Positions 21,158 to 32,845 are shown, counted from the stretch's first letter. The stretch: 64,000 nucleotides of DNA from Acanthosepion pharaonis (GCA_903632075.3 CAHIKZ030000388.1:1-64000); one strand, 5' to 3'. Notes: generated by a model not told the origin, from the letters alone. Made by a program: numbers and translations.

Positions 21158-21239
21158 GGAATTTCACTTTAGAACAGGGAATTGGAATTTCTACAGTTAT
21201 CTACACCATATTAAAATACTAAAAATAGAAAAACAAGGG

Positions 21240-21372
21240 CATCTCGAGACGATGTAATAGTTAGCAAGCTTGGCTCACTAGAACAATTACGACTGAGTAG
21301 TGAGTTCGATCCTCACTGGGTGCCCCCTAATTTTGGCCGTGTGCCACATCTAAGCTACGCTTGGAAAATCAG
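21240..21372 (+). mobile_element. tRNA-derived SINE, family B
   Basis: GATGTAATAGTTAGCAAGCT, GAGTTCGATCCTCACTGGGT and TGTGCCACATCTAAGCTACG. It lies about 80 bases past the (TA)n(GA)n array and closely matches the family consensus. Confidence 0.87.
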
Positions 21373-22264
21373 TAGAAAAACAACTTTAAAACCAGCAGAA
21401 GATCAAGTGATGCAAGTTAGTTGTTTTGATTGTAAAAGTTGAATAAAAACTTAGGATGTACAAAGGAAGGATTATATATATATAAGGAAAATTATATAAA
21501 GATTATAATTTATTATATAAATAATATTAATTTTAAATATTATTAAAATAAAATATTAATATAAATTAATTAATATTCAAAACAATAAAATAAGGATGAG
21601 GACAACAGTCCGAACAATGTAAATAATATAAATAAAATATTAATAAAATAAATTTAATATATAAATTATATAAGGATTATATATAAAGGAAGTCTTAACC
21701 TGTTCAGCATCAGGAGCAATTTCCAGCAGAACCATCCACTCTGAGGGTGACAAGCAATTCACTTCACATATTTTAAAATGTTTTATTATGAGTTATTTTA
21801 CTAGTGTACATAAATCTTCCATGGCTCCAGTTGTTAAATACAAGTTTATTTTTTATTAAATTAGTTTTACTTCAAAATAAAGCATATGCATTTCTATAAT
21901 ACAATTCCTAAAATTATCTATTAGTAAAAAATAAAATAAGCTTTTTTCTTTTTTATTCTTTTTCCTCTAATGGTTATACGGGGTGTGGTAAAAACAATTA
22001 AGTATAAAAGTGGTCCATGAGTAAAAAAAAAAAAAAGAAAAAAGTTGCAAATCTGACTGTAATCATGATGTTCTAATGCATGATGTTTCTATAGAAGTGG
22101 AGGCATTCTCATATCCCACTGGAAGTGATACAGTTTAGTTTTGCTTTTACACTTGGTAGAATCAAATTTATTTATTTTATTTTCTTTGGATTAGTTTTAT
22201 TATTTTAAGTTTATTGCAAAAACAATGTTTTTTGTGTGAGATTCATTAAGAAAATATTATGATA
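21373..22264. other. AT-rich DNA with TAATATTAA-type low complexity
   Basis: 21465-21690 is a jumble of ATTAATATAAATAA words. 21595-21625 is a fragment of the 23093 tandem repeat (GGATGAGGACAACAGTC). No gene. Confidence 0.4.
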
Positions 22265-22860
22265 AACTTTATTTTTTTACAGTAACGCTGTACAAGGCCC
22301 GGGAGTCACACAGGGTTATACTAAGGGGTAGTTTATATGGATAGGAGGGGGAAAGATAAGTTAACTCTAGACTTGAATAGATTAAAATTGTAGTGATCAG
22401 GGAGACATCCTCTTGGGAGTCGGTTCCACAGGGCAGTGGTTGTGAGAAATTGTTTGAGTGGAACTTACTTTTCACCGATATAATACAGAGAGAATCTGGG
22501 TGGTTTGCTACTATGTAAGTGGTATGGGTGGTCGGTCCTAGCCATGAAAGTTAGGACTAGCAGAGCCAAGGAATGTCATTCATCTGAGCACTTTCCATGG
22601 AAGTAGTGATAGAGTAGTGAGATGCTTGCCACATTCTGCTTGTGAGGTTGGAAGGTGGAAAATAATTCTTATTCAACAAGGACTCAGAGACACTTTTGAA
22701 CTCAATCAAGACTGGAAAGTGAGAACTGGACAGCTCCTACCCAAATATGACAACAGTACTCAAATTTCAGCCTGATATGGCTTTTATAAAGGTAGAGGAT
22801 AGCATGAGGAATTGGGTACTTACTGGGGTGGTACAAGGAGCCAATCATTTTACAAAAAAA
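22265..22860 (-). mobile_element. LINE 3' region, second Jockey/CR1-like subfamily (family K)
   Basis: Homologous to 44955-45485 and to the fragment at 63895-64000. Plus-strand landmarks: CTGTACAAGGCCCGGGAGTC (3' end), TCGGTTCCACAGGGCAGTGG, GAGCACTTTCCATGGAAGTA, TATGACAACAGTACTC. The last two correspond on the minus strand to the H-I-W end of the RT. Confidence 0.75.
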
Positions 22861-23092
22861 AATTTGCTTAATTTTACTTGGTTTAAAGAAATAATTTATT
22901 AATCCAATTTTTTTCTAGTTTTCTTACAAAGACTCTCTCAAGAAAGTTAATTTTAATAATGTTTTGTCATGTTTAATACTTAACAGAGACTTTTCTTCTG
23001 AAGATGTTTCTCTTTTTACACTATTTACATTGTTTGGTCTGTTGACCTCATGTTTATTTTCATATTCAGTTTGAAGTTCCAATGTATATCAC

Positions 23093-23346
23093 CTGAAGAA
23101 GGCCAGAGCATACAATGGCCGAAACGTCGTGAATATGACAATAAGGATGAGGACAACAATCTGAACAATGTAAATAGTGTAAATAGTTACAATACCTCAT
23201 CTCAGAAATATAGACAGACCCTGAAGAAGGCTGGAGTGTACAATGTCCGAAATGTCATGAATATAACAATAAAGATGAGGACAACAGTCTGAACAACTTA
23301 AATAGTGTAAATAGTTACAATATCTCTTCTCAGAAATATAGACAGA
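23093..23346. repeat. Two tandem copies of a 128-bp dispersed repeat
   Basis: Units start CTGAAGAAGGC at 23093 and 23221 and contain GGCCGAAACGTCGTGAATAT and AGTGTAAATAGTTACAAT. The same repeat occurs inverted at 27190-27350 and as a palindrome at 43690-43815. Confidence 0.85.
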
Positions 23347-24355
23347 TGTATTTCTTTATTTAAAGATGTCATTGTCACATAACGTTAATTTAATATTTTC
23401 TCTGGTATTGTTATTCATAGCAACAAATATATTTAACAAAATTTAATTTTTTTACAAGTAATTTCTTTTTTCCTTTCTAAAATGTATTTAAAAATGTATG
23501 TTGAAATTTAGTTTACATAAAATAGATGCAAATGTAATATCTTTATATTACAAAAGTAATCAAAAAGTAGTTTATTTATGAAAGTTGTTTAACTTTTCTG
23601 CCCAAATTTCTGAAATTCAAACATTTATACATTAGGCCACTAGTTTTAACCTTCAATTGCAACATGAATAGGCCTTTAGTATAGAACATAATGCTCTAAA
23701 GATATATAATAATAAAAATAGTGGTTATGAAATTGAAGGTGGGGGAATGTCAGTCTGCTGTTTATTAAATGTTTGTCTAATGCTGCATATGAATTTCAAA
23801 AGTAAATTCTTTTTCTTAAGTAACACAGTTGGTCTGCTCAAAAAAAAAAAAAAAAAAAAATTGAAAGACTATTCGCACAGAACATGAAATACCTTGGTCA
23901 GCTTATATAGAAAAAAATATCAGTTTCCAAATTATCACAATTTTTCTTGACTTATCAACATAGAAGGAAGAATATGTCATTATTTCAAAAAGAAAAAATT
24001 ATTCTTTTTTCATATAATTGTAGTTTTTTTTTTTTTTTATAATTTCATGTTTAATTTAAGGCCCTTGCCAAAGACAGTTTTTACTTTTATGATAGACAAC
24101 TACGAGTGGGCAGGCTCTCTTCCAAATTTAAAAGAATTCATTATTTTTCACAAAATTTCATATTATAGTTAAAAATGAACAGACAAACATTTTACAGAAA
24201 GGAAGAAGAAAAAAAAACATATTCAACAGAATTAAAAAACGTTTTTCTCATCAATTGATTACACCTGAAAAATTATTGGTGTGAAATAATGAAGTTTTTA
24301 TTTTATAAAAACTTAAGCAAATTCAATATTTTTTTTTTTAAGGGAGCAAGAAAAA

Positions 24356-24392
<37 letters not shown>

Positions 24393-25543
24393 ATAAATAA
24401 ATAAGGACAGTAAAGTGAAAAATTTAAAAGTGAGATGGGTTTTGTATAAGGTGTTGCACACAGGCACCATGGAGGAATAGTAAAAAAAAAAAAAAAAATT
24501 TACAAAGATCCCATCTTAAAATATCAAGATCCTATGGTTAGACATGGAAAAAAAAAAATGTCAAAGTCACTTACAGTGTAGCCTCCAGGAGCCATTTTTT
24601 CTTTTTTTTAAAATTCTTTTGGGGGAAGTATTTTGGAGACAAATACAGCAGACAAGAAGTGATGCCTTTTGTTTGTAAATAAAAAAAAAAAGAAAACGGT
24701 ATCATGCAGTGTGCAGAATCAAACATTGGAATGAAAAGGGACAATTGGTCACAGCAGTTCATGACTTAGTGTTTTGTTTAGTTTCCTGTGCATATTAAAG
24801 TGTTAATTACAAGGGACTATATTTGAGAAAAAAAAAACAAAAAACATATCTGTCAATTGTTGACCAAGTCAGACCAAAATATATCAAGAAATTTGGTTTA
24901 AAAAGCTTCTTAGACACTGAATTAAAATATGCAGTTGCCATTAGCACATTTTACAGATGTGCTTCCACTCACTGGGCATTATGAGAACAATAACGAATTA
25001 TCTGGAGGAAGAACAAACAGGTTTAAATAGACATCTTTTTTTAAATATATATTCACGCGTTCATTCAAATTTATTCAGTTTCAGCCATTTTATTGCACTG
25101 AAGTTAAAAACTCTCCTTCCATTTTACTAAATTATGAACATGAGAAAAAGTTATTAAATATTTAAGCTCCATGCACAGTGACTAAATATATATTTTATTT
25201 ATTTATATAAATAAAGATTTACAAGGAAAAAGAGTACTTATATTTTACTGCTGTCTGCAACTAGAAATTTAATGTGGAGGCAAAATTAGTTAATATTACA
25301 AACACAATATCTATTGTTAGGGGTTGAATACTCATTCAAAAAAGACTTTTTAACCCACTTTGCATCCACATGAGAGTTCTGGTTGTGGGCAGCAGTAAAA
25401 TAATAAGTACTGTTTTTTTCCATGTATTCTGTTTGCTTAGTGTTTGTCACATTTCATATATTTAACATTGTTTGTAGTGTCTACAAACTTTGTCTATATA
25501 TATATTTTTTAATATATTTTCTGCTTATATATATGTAAATATA
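23347..25543. other. Unassigned AT-rich DNA
   Basis: Long homopolymers (A at 23840-23861; T at 24361-24387) but no frame, repeat copy or splice-flanked conserved peptide that I recognise. Confidence 0.35.
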
Positions 25544-25718
25544 AATATTTAATGAAAAACAGACCACTTTAAGGTACCATTACAATAATTTATTTCACCA
25601 AAATCCTTTTTAAAGGACTCTGGATCATCAGGTAACAATTCGGAGTCCTTTAAAAAGGATTTTGGTGAAATAAATTATTGTAATGGTACCTTAAAGTGGT
25701 CTGTTTTTCATTAAATAT
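25544..25718. repeat. Near-perfect 76-bp stem hairpin
   Basis: Left arm 25544-25620, right arm 25643-25718, loop 22 bases (TGGATCATCAGGTAACAATT core). Only about one mismatch is visible along the stem. Not seen elsewhere in the window; low divergence between arms suggests it is young or constrained. Confidence 0.92.
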
Positions 25719-25798
25719 TAGCTCTGTGTTCACATTGAGCTCTCAGGATTTCATCCTCCTTGGAATTACCCATTTGGTTTACCAAGTTCTTCGTAACT

Positions 25799-25801
<3 letters not shown>

Positions 25802-25833
<32 letters not shown>
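25802..25833. repeat. (TA)16 microsatellite
   Basis: Left border of the 25834-26077 unit. Confidence 0.95.
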
Positions 25834-25836
<3 letters not shown>

Positions 25837-26077
25837 TAGTGTGCAGCAGGTGCAATGGTCTTGGGTATCGATATTGAGTGGATTTCCAATCAAAGTGTAA
25901 AATAAAAATTTAGTTTATATTTAATTTGAATAAAGTATTTATTTCAGGTTTCATCTGTTTTTACATAACTAAAATGTCTTCCCATCTCTCATTTTTCAAT
26001 ACTAGGCCCCTCACCACTCGAGTCTCACAATCAAGGAGTTGGACCCAGGCATCACCAAACTACTGCACACATCACTA
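25834..26077. mobile_element. Possible MITE between two (TA)n arrays
   Basis: Left CAGTAGTGTGCAGCAG and right CTACTGCACACATCACTA are imperfect inverted repeats. About 240 bp, no coding. Flanking (TA)n on both sides fits a TA target duplication that then expanded. Confidence 0.5.
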
Positions 26078-26104
26078 ATATATATATATATATATATATA
26101 TATA
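26078..26104. repeat. (TA)13 microsatellite
   Basis: Right border of the same unit. Confidence 0.95.
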
Positions 26105-26341
26105 ATAAAGAAAAACAAAAGCTAGATAAGTTGCCTAAACCTAAAACTCTTACCCAGATACAGTCTTGAATAAAGACGACAATACTGAAAAAAAAAAGAA
26201 AAAAAGGCTTAAAAGTAAATTTAATTAGTCAGTTAAGTGCTTGAAGCCCGGATTGCCTAGACTGAACAAAAAATGCTCACTAACATTAAATCCTATGAAA
26301 GAATGTCTCTAGTCATAACTCGAGTTTCACACTCATGCAAT

Positions 26342-26391
<50 letters not shown>

Positions 26392-27189
26392 CTTGTATTA
26401 ATCATACATGATAATTTCATATTCAGCAGTTGATCCATTATTGAAAAAATATGACAAGGCTGAAGGTAGCTATTTTGATAAGGCTGAAAATATAAGAGTC
26501 TACTCAGATTTTAAAATTTAATATTTTGTCAAAGGATTTTTTTTTCCTACTCATTTACAAAGAAAAATAAAGAAAAACCTTTTATACAAATATTTGATTA
26601 ATGAAAAAGAAATAATACTGTAGGTTATGATTAACTGAATAGAATATTTTATGAAATATTCAGAGCATTCATCAAATTGTCTACAAACATGGCTTATAAC
26701 CTTTTAAAAAGTTGAACTGAAAAGTTATCTTAAAACAACAAAATAGCTATAAATAATTTCCCCCAGAAGGGACTTCATACTCTTAGAAAGCAATTACGTC
26801 AATTCACATTGACAATTGAATCTATTTTTAAAATTATTAAGTAATTAAATAACAAATAAAAAAATAAAATAACTAAAACAAAGGACAGAATAATTTTATA
26901 TATATATATATATATAAAAATCATAAAATTCATCTTATAATTTTAAGACAAAATGAAATTAGCTAAACAATTAAATTCTAAGTAATCAATGATTGATTAA
27001 GAGTCATGAGTGATTTTGGTAATTATTATTCAGAACATTAAAGAAGGAAGTTACTTTGTTTATTTATAGGAATGTATCCATACAAGATAAAATCAAGTGA
27101 CCACTTATCTACCAACAGATTTTTTGACTATATTCTTCACTAGCAGGGATACTTGGCATTGCCTGGTTACTATATCAAAATAACACCAG
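26105..27189. other. Unassigned AT-rich DNA
   Basis: Contains (TA)22 at 26345-26388 and (TA)10 at 26896-26916; otherwise nothing recognised. Confidence 0.35.
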
Positions 27190-27350
27190 TAATATATAAA
27201 TTCATGATTAACAATATTTTCTGTCTGTCTGAATCTCTGAGATGAGGAGTTTATACCATTTACATGTGGACTATTATCCTCATCTTTGTTATTGTTATCA
27301 CAACGTTTCAGCTGCTGTGCCCTCCGGCCTTCATCAGATGTATGTCAGTT
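27190..27350 (-). repeat. Single copy of the CTGAAGAAGGC dispersed repeat
   Basis: Minus strand reads CATCTGATGAAGGCC near 27340, GAAACGTTGTGATAACAATA and GATGAGGATAATAGTCCAC, as in the 23093 tandem pair. Confidence 0.75.
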
Positions 27351-27399
27351 TAGGCAACCTACAGAGAAATTCAAACAATATTCTGTTGTAGTCTACTTT

Positions 27400-27880
27400 A
27401 ATATTTTTTTTCCTACATTTTATGTATAATTTATTTATTCTTCTTGTTACTGTGCAATGCACAATGAAATTGGTCAGCAGACCCCAGGTGTACCAACATA
27501 CACATGCAACACAAATGTAAACAAATATACACTCCTCATCAAATGAAGAATAGTACATTTAAAATATGTTGGAAATTGTCAGTGTTCAACAGTGTTCATT
27601 TTACACAGGGCCCAAGGGTAAAAGCTGTCCTTCAAGTAGTTTTTCCTAGAACTAACAGAACTAAAACATTGCCCTGGGGGTAACAGGTCAAACAGGTGAC
27701 ATCCGGCATGTGTGCCAACTTTCATTGTTTTTAGACAACAAGAATTAGAAATGACTTTTAAGGAAGGGCAGCAAGCAGCCAATTATTTTCTGGGCAATAT
27801 CAGTAATCCTTCGAAGGGCTCTCTTGTCTGCTGCTAAGCAGCTGGCCTACCAAACAGTGATGCCAGCACGTGCACATCAA
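27400..27880 (-). mobile_element. LINE RT C-terminus and 3' end, third family
   Basis: Minus strand: RALRRITDIAQKIIG, CCPSLKVISNSCCLKTMKVG, HLFDLLPPGQCFSSVSSRKN and YLKDSFYPWALCKMN. This matches the K-I-I-G/LPSL ... HPLF-LLP-GRR-R-I ... L-D-S-F-P-A tail of a common LINE class. One open stretch of 67 codons (27579-27782); no palm domain. Confidence 0.85.
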
Positions 27881-27935
27881 TAAACAAATTCAGGACATTA
27901 TTTCTTTTCATTCTCAATGTAATTTTTTGCCACTG

Positions 27936-28168
27936 TGTAGTGATATGTAAATGACTCCCTAATTAGCATAGCTAAGGCATAGAGACTATATAAGCGCCCA
28001 AGGCAGTAAGATTAGATCATCTCTCAGTATGCCAATATCGTTTACTAGCCAGCAGAGGGGTTTATTGCTGGCACCTGAGGCATCCCCAAAATGAGGAAGT
28101 GCTGAGGGGGCTTGAGAATTTTTCTATGGTACTGCTAATAAAAAATTTAAACTCGACCTTGTGTCACA
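27936..28168 (+). mobile_element. Candidate LTR (solo or 5' LTR)
   Basis: Starts TGTAGTGATATG and ends TTGTGTCACA, giving the TGT...ACA ends of LTRs. Inside are a TATA box and start-like region (CTATATAAGCGCCCAAGG, 27988) and a poly-A-signal-like AATAAAAAA at about 28137. Downstream is TGG, as in a primer-binding site. About 233 bp. No gag/pol remnant follows, so a solo LTR or chance resemblance remains possible. Confidence 0.55.
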
Positions 28169-28399
28169 TGGCATTGAGACATGGGTATGTGGCTAAATAC
28201 CCCCTCGGTATGCAAGAAAAATGATTACTGCTAGATTGATAAAATATAAGGAAATCAAACTTTATAACACACTGTTTATTTTTTTTAAATTAATAAAAAA
28301 TTATAAAATTCATTTAAGAAGTTATAGAGTTCATTCATTCACCACAACATCGTTTATTTTTAAAAAAAAATAATTAAATGACATTTAATGTATTTTTTT

Positions 28400-29086
28400 T
28401 AAAATCATTTCACCTCATGCAAGACAATAAAGCCACTAGGATGCAAGGGGTTACTGAGCGTGAAAGAATATGAGAAAAACTACTATTAAGGAAAGAAGAC
28501 AATAAAAAAAACAAGAATTAAAACAGAAAATAACAATTGACATTGCATTTAAATCTTTGAAGATCAAACTTGACTGGAAAGCAAGAAGCTGGAAGAGAGT
28601 CCCACAAGTGAGAAGTGTGAGAAAAGAAAATGTTAGCATAGGACTTGCGGTTACATCAAGTCAATTCAACTATAAAAGAATGAGATCTTGCTGCCAATCT
28701 AGTACTACACTTAAATTCATAAAGTTTAGGTACCTAATAAAAAGATTAAAGATTAAGGAAAGATTATCAGAACAATTAACCTCAAAGCCACTAAGACACA
28801 CACACACACACACACACAAAAAAAAAACATTATTAAGGAGAGAGAATGATAAAAGAACAGGAATTAAGAAGACAGAAGATAACGATTGACATTGCATCTA
28901 AATTTTTTAAAGATCAACCTTGATTGGAAAGCAATAACCTGAAAGAGTCCCACAGGTGAGAAAGGTGAGAGAAGAAACTCTTAGCATAGAACTTATGGTT
29001 ACACCTAGTCATTTCAACTGTAAAATGATGAGACCTTGCTACTAATCTAGTATGACACTTAAATTCATAAAGTCTAGATACCATAG
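28400..29086 (-). mobile_element. Family J LINE, double 3' region (left part)
   Basis: Same two-copy arrangement as 8190-8880, with the inner terminal block at about 28790 followed by (CA)n at 28798-28820. The element stops at 29086 and resumes at 30075. Confidence 0.8.
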
Positions 29087-29352
29087 CAGTGTTGAGGGAG
29101 ACAAAAGTTATCTCCCTTTGCCTAACCCTTTAAAAAGCTAAAAATAGATATATAGATAGTCACATAAACTGCCCGAGGGATCATTAGCTGCGAAAGTCAA
29201 ACATTCTCTTTGGTTCCTAGCAGTCAAACTAGAAAGACGTACTTATTCAGGCTCGTGACAATCAACATAAGATGAGTAAAAAAGATTACTTTTTTTTTTC
29301 AGATATCAAATCTCTTACAAAAACACATACACACCTTGTATGAACATTTCAG

Positions 29353-29354
<2 letters not shown>

Positions 29355-29407
<53 letters not shown>
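29355..29407. repeat. (TA)26 microsatellite
   Basis: Abuts the LINE fragment that begins near 29430. Confidence 0.95.
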
Positions 29408-29409
<2 letters not shown>

Positions 29410-29429
29410 TGTCTGCGTGCAATCTATGG

Positions 29430-29884
29430 AGTTAAGCTTCAAGATAGGACATCTAACGTAGACCTATTTAACAGGTGTAATATTCGAGACTTATCATACA
29501 ATCTCAGTTACGATGGACAGGTCATGTCTTGAGAAGATCCTAATGTACAGTCAGTTAGATCAGGGCTTCAGGAATGTAGGACACCCATGGCTAAGATACA
29601 AAGACAAGCTGGAAAGCAACTTGTCAGCAGTCAATATACCACATAACACCCTTGAGCGCTTAGCTTTGGAGCGGGTAGAATGGAGATCAACGTGTTTTAG
29701 TGGACTCAGCATTTTTCAATCTACTTGTCTAAATCATCAAGAAGTGAGAGCAAGATCTAAAAGGTCAGCCAATCTAACAGTGATCTCATCTCACAATCCT
29801 CACACTTGCTCCATATGTGGCCTCCTTTGTAAATCACTAGCGGGTCTTAAATGCTACTTAAGATTATCGCACAAACTTTCATAA
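29430..29884 (+). mobile_element. LINE C-terminal fragment with C2H2 zinc-finger tail
   Basis: Plus frames give KLQDRTSNVDLFNRCNIRD, QLRWTGHVLRRS, then after a frameshift GFRNVGHPWLRYKDKLESNL, RLALERVEWRSTCFSGLSIF, ARSKRSANL and HTCSICGLLCKSLAGLKCYL with RLSHK. The last is a C-x2-C-x12-H-like finger (second His altered in spacing). This layout is the C-terminus of a LINE class common in invertebrates. ORF 29513-29884 is open; the RT is absent. Confidence 0.85.
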
Positions 29885-30074
29885 CTGAATCAATAAGCTG
29901 TCAGATCCTCATACGTTGAAACTGACGGGAGAGTCCATTATTATTATTATTATATATATATTCAGTTGCTGTTATATGAAGACTTATGTGGTTATTTTAA
30001 ACTTTTTTTATGTGTTTATGTTGTATTGCTATTTGCTTTGTTAATTAATCCAATAGCACATTTTCTTGCACAAC

Positions 30075-30290
30075 AGCTGAAAGTTCATCAGAACAATTAC
30101 TGTGAAAGTATTTATAGAAAAGGTGCAGGGAAGCTATGTTACAGTGATGGGAAAGGAACTGAAGCCAAGATGTCAGATAATGACCGATAACATTGCAGAT
30201 TCTTCTATGGATTTTATTAAGAATCTCTAAATATATAACAAGAAATCGAACAAGATGTGGCAGCAATATTCAAAGCATGAACGAATGGTA
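30075..30290 (-). mobile_element. Family J LINE, continuation after the insertion
   Basis: Minus strand LEILNKIHRRICNVIGH, YLTSWLQFLSHHCNIA, SLHLFYKYFHSNCSDELS. This is the RT thumb end; it continues the element interrupted at 29086. Confidence 0.85.
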
Positions 30291-30769
30291 GACTTATAAA
30301 TATGATAGATATTGCATTCTGGAGAGAAAAAATGTCTAGCACAATATAGTGGACCAACTTTCTCAACTGCAGACTTAGAAATTGATTCAATATACACTTT
30401 TCACTTCATGTTAGTCCGAAGAGGCACAATGAGCCACTCTCCTGGAGGTTAGCATCAGCCATGCTGATTGAATGTGAAAAGGGTTCTCTCAGGTGATTAA
30501 AAGAGAGTATTGTTTATATAAATCCTTTATCAAGAAAAAATTAAAGAAAATTTTACAATTTGTAACCATGCCACTGTTCTTTAAATAAATAATGATGTCA
30601 AGTTTGAATTGTAAACACTAAAATATCAGTCATTTTTTTTCTTTTTTTTTTTTTCAATATTTTCTATTACATTTGCTTTAATTAACAGATATCTTTTCTT
30701 ATATGAAGAATACAGAATAAAATAAGGATGGCTTACCAAAATCTTCTTCAGAACATTCTGAATCAGAAT
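30291..30769. other. Unassigned DNA
   Basis: No frame or repeat recognised. Confidence 0.3.

Positions 30770-30810
<41 letters not shown>
30770..30810. repeat. (CA)n(TA)n compound microsatellite
   Basis: Six CA then fifteen TA. Confidence 0.95.
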
Positions 30811-30814
<4 letters not shown>

Positions 30815-30869
30815 TAAGGGTCCAAATATTGCAGTTTTGGAGTTTATATTTGGCACACACATACACACA

Positions 30870-31052
30870 CTGATAGGAGTAGATAGGTTTGCCTATTGCC
30901 CAGTTCAAACTCCTTCACTTACTTTTAAATAGGAGTAGAAGTTTAGCCCATACATCCTGTTTAGGACTGGGTTTCTAGTTCTTTCTCCTAAAGTATTCTC
31001 ATTCTCTTTCACTCTTAGTAACCCCTTGGATCTAAGGACGGATTATCATCTA
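30870..31052 (+). repeat. Dispersed repeat R3, copy 1
   Basis: Shares GGAGTAGATAGGTT, TCCTGTTTAGGACTGGGTTT and a CCCCTTGGATCTAAG end with 32425-32560, 32630-32845 and 43090-43285. The end block is the family J LINE tail, so R3 may be a 3'-variant of that LINE. Confidence 0.7.
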
Positions 31053-31150
31053 TTGAGACCCATAGGCAAATGAAATTACGGGTTGGTTCTCAGGCAGAGG
31101 CACCCTCTAACTTGCCCACACCTGTCTTGAATATTTTTTACTTGGGATAT
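31053..31150 (-). repeat. Dispersed repeat, inverse of 7855-7930
   Basis: GCACCCTCTAACTTGCCCAC is the inverse of the GGGCAAGTTAGAGGGTG-type core at 7868. Probably a transposon end; superfamily not determined. Confidence 0.55.
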
Positions 31151-31387
31151 ATTTTAGAAAGATTTAGCTTTAGTAAACTTATTGAAAATCTTTAAATAAA
31201 CTAAAATATCTATCTTTTGTGTGTCAATAAAAAAAATATTCTTTAAGAAATACCATTATTTTACTATTTATTTGCAACAAAATTAGCACATATTTCAGCA
31301 CAACTGTAAAAAAAACAAAAAAAAAAAACAGATTTTTCATAAACAGCATTATAACAATAAAGCAATTAAAATAAATACGAGTTTGTT

Positions 31388-31640
31388 GTATTGATATCAT
31401 TTAAGTTTATGAAACTATTTAGAAGTTATAACATCTAGAAAATTAAAATCACTGCTTCCTAGATTTGAACATTCTGAACTAAAATCAAATATGTTATCTA
31501 CTTGAAACACAATGGCACAAACTAAAACATTCTTTTCCTTGCTTTACTTCATGCAAAGTCAAATATGTTTTTCATATTGACAGCATTTCAGTTTATGAAA
31601 TTATTTAGAAGTTATAACATCTAGAAAATTAAAAACATTG
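31388..31640. repeat. Two direct copies of a ~65-bp sequence
   Basis: GTTTATGAAA(C/T)TATTTAGAAG and TAACATCTAGAAAATTAAAA occur at about 31403-31450 and 31590-31637. Confidence 0.8.
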
Positions 31641-31654
31641 CTTTCTAAAAGCTT

Positions 31655-31795
31655 GTGGGATCCCTAAGGCTGCAGCCTACATTAGCATAAAGGAAAATCT
31701 GGCCTTGGGCCCCAGGCTGCAGCCTATACTATCTTAAGGGATATTCTGGCCCTGGGACCTAGGCTGCTGCCTATACTAGCCTAAAGGATAATACA
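31655..31795. repeat. Tandem repeat (~58-bp unit), GC-richer
   Basis: GGCTGCAGCCTA occurs near 31667 and 31709, and a diverged GGCTGCTGCCTA near 31762, each followed by (C)ATACTA-x-CTAAAGGATA-type text. About 2.5 units. Confidence 0.75.
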
Positions 31796-31865
31796 TCCCT
31801 GCTTGTATCTTAGTGGCATTGTCACCTTCTTGGGGTGAAATGATTAAAAAAAAAATAAAAAAAGA
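31795..31865 (+). repeat. Family J / R3 terminal block only
   Basis: TCTTAGTGGCATTGTCACCT, TTGGGGTGAAATGATTAAAA. Confidence 0.65.
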
Positions 31866-32277
31866 GTATACACCCTTTATTATAGAATGGATTTCTACTC
31901 ACTAACTTGGTATAACTTTTAGTCCTACTAAGTCTATTGACTTGAATGTATAAATTCTTATAAAGAAAGTGGGAGAGTAATTTCCATTCATAATGTCCTG
32001 ATGTGATTATTAATCAAATATTGATATTGTACAAGCATTTTTTAATATGAAAATAGCTCTTATGTTCATATCATTCAAGAGACAAATACATATGAGCTAT
32101 AAATAATTCTTGTGTAAATTAGGAAACATTTTAGGATCAAGTAAAAGGCTTCCAGTAGACACAACAATGGTGAGCGGTATATTAAAAATTTAAAAAGAAT
32201 TTGGCACTAATTAAATAAGCTGATTGATTACTAAAAGATAAGGAAAGATTTTCCAAGGAATTTTGAGGTTAGTAATT
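31866..32277. other. Unassigned AT-rich DNA
   Basis: Nothing recognised. Confidence 0.3.
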
Positions 32278-32424
32278 TGTCAGAATCAAAAAATATTTAT
32301 TTATTTTTTATTTTTTTATCAGTTTAGAAGAGGGGTTCTGCTTATAACATTGAAACAGTGTCAAATCTATCCATGACTTTTACAGAGTTATCTGCACTTA
32401 GTTTTTTTTTTAAATTTTATTTAC

Positions 32425-32560
32425 AAGGAGGTACCTTGATAATAGGAGTAGATAGGTTCGTCTGTCGTCTGGTTCACACTCCTCCCTGGGCTTTTGAGCA
32501 GGAGTAGAGGTTTCTCTCTTCTTTCCTGTTTAGGATTAGTTTTCTGGTTCTTTCTAAAGT
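32425..32560 (+). repeat. Dispersed repeat R3, copy 2
   Basis: AATAGGAGTAGATAGGTTCG and GGTTCACACTCCTCCCTGGG; lacks the terminal block. Confidence 0.7.
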
Positions 32561-32629
32561 CTACTTCCACTCTATACTTCTAACATCTCTGCATAAACTT
32601 TGAAAATTTATTTACTATGTATTTTTTCT

Positions 32630-32845
32630 CGATAGGTCTAGATAGGTTCATCTATTGTCCAGTTCACACTCCTCCCCAGTCTTTTGAACAGGAGTAGAAC
32701 TTTATTCCTTGTTTCCTGTTTAGGATTGGGTTTCTGCTTCCTTCTAAAATCTTTTTATTTTCTTTCAGTCCCAGTAGCCCCTTGCATCTTAGTGGTATTA
32801 TCACCTTGCTTGAGGTGAAATGATTAAAAAAAAAAAATTCACATC
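32630..32845 (+). repeat. Dispersed repeat R3, copy 3
   Basis: Complete from AGATAGGTTCATCTATTGTC to GAGGTGAAATGATTAAAAAA. Confidence 0.75.

Larger units (their letters stand above)
29087..30074. other. ~990-bp insertion splitting a LINE
   Basis: Breaks the family J copy between ...GATACCATAG and AAAGTTCATCAGAACAATT, which are adjacent in the copy at 8190-9060. It carries (TA)n, a LINE fragment with zinc-finger tail, and a GGGAGACAAAAGTTATCTCC motif at its left edge. No clear inverted termini. Confidence 0.7.
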
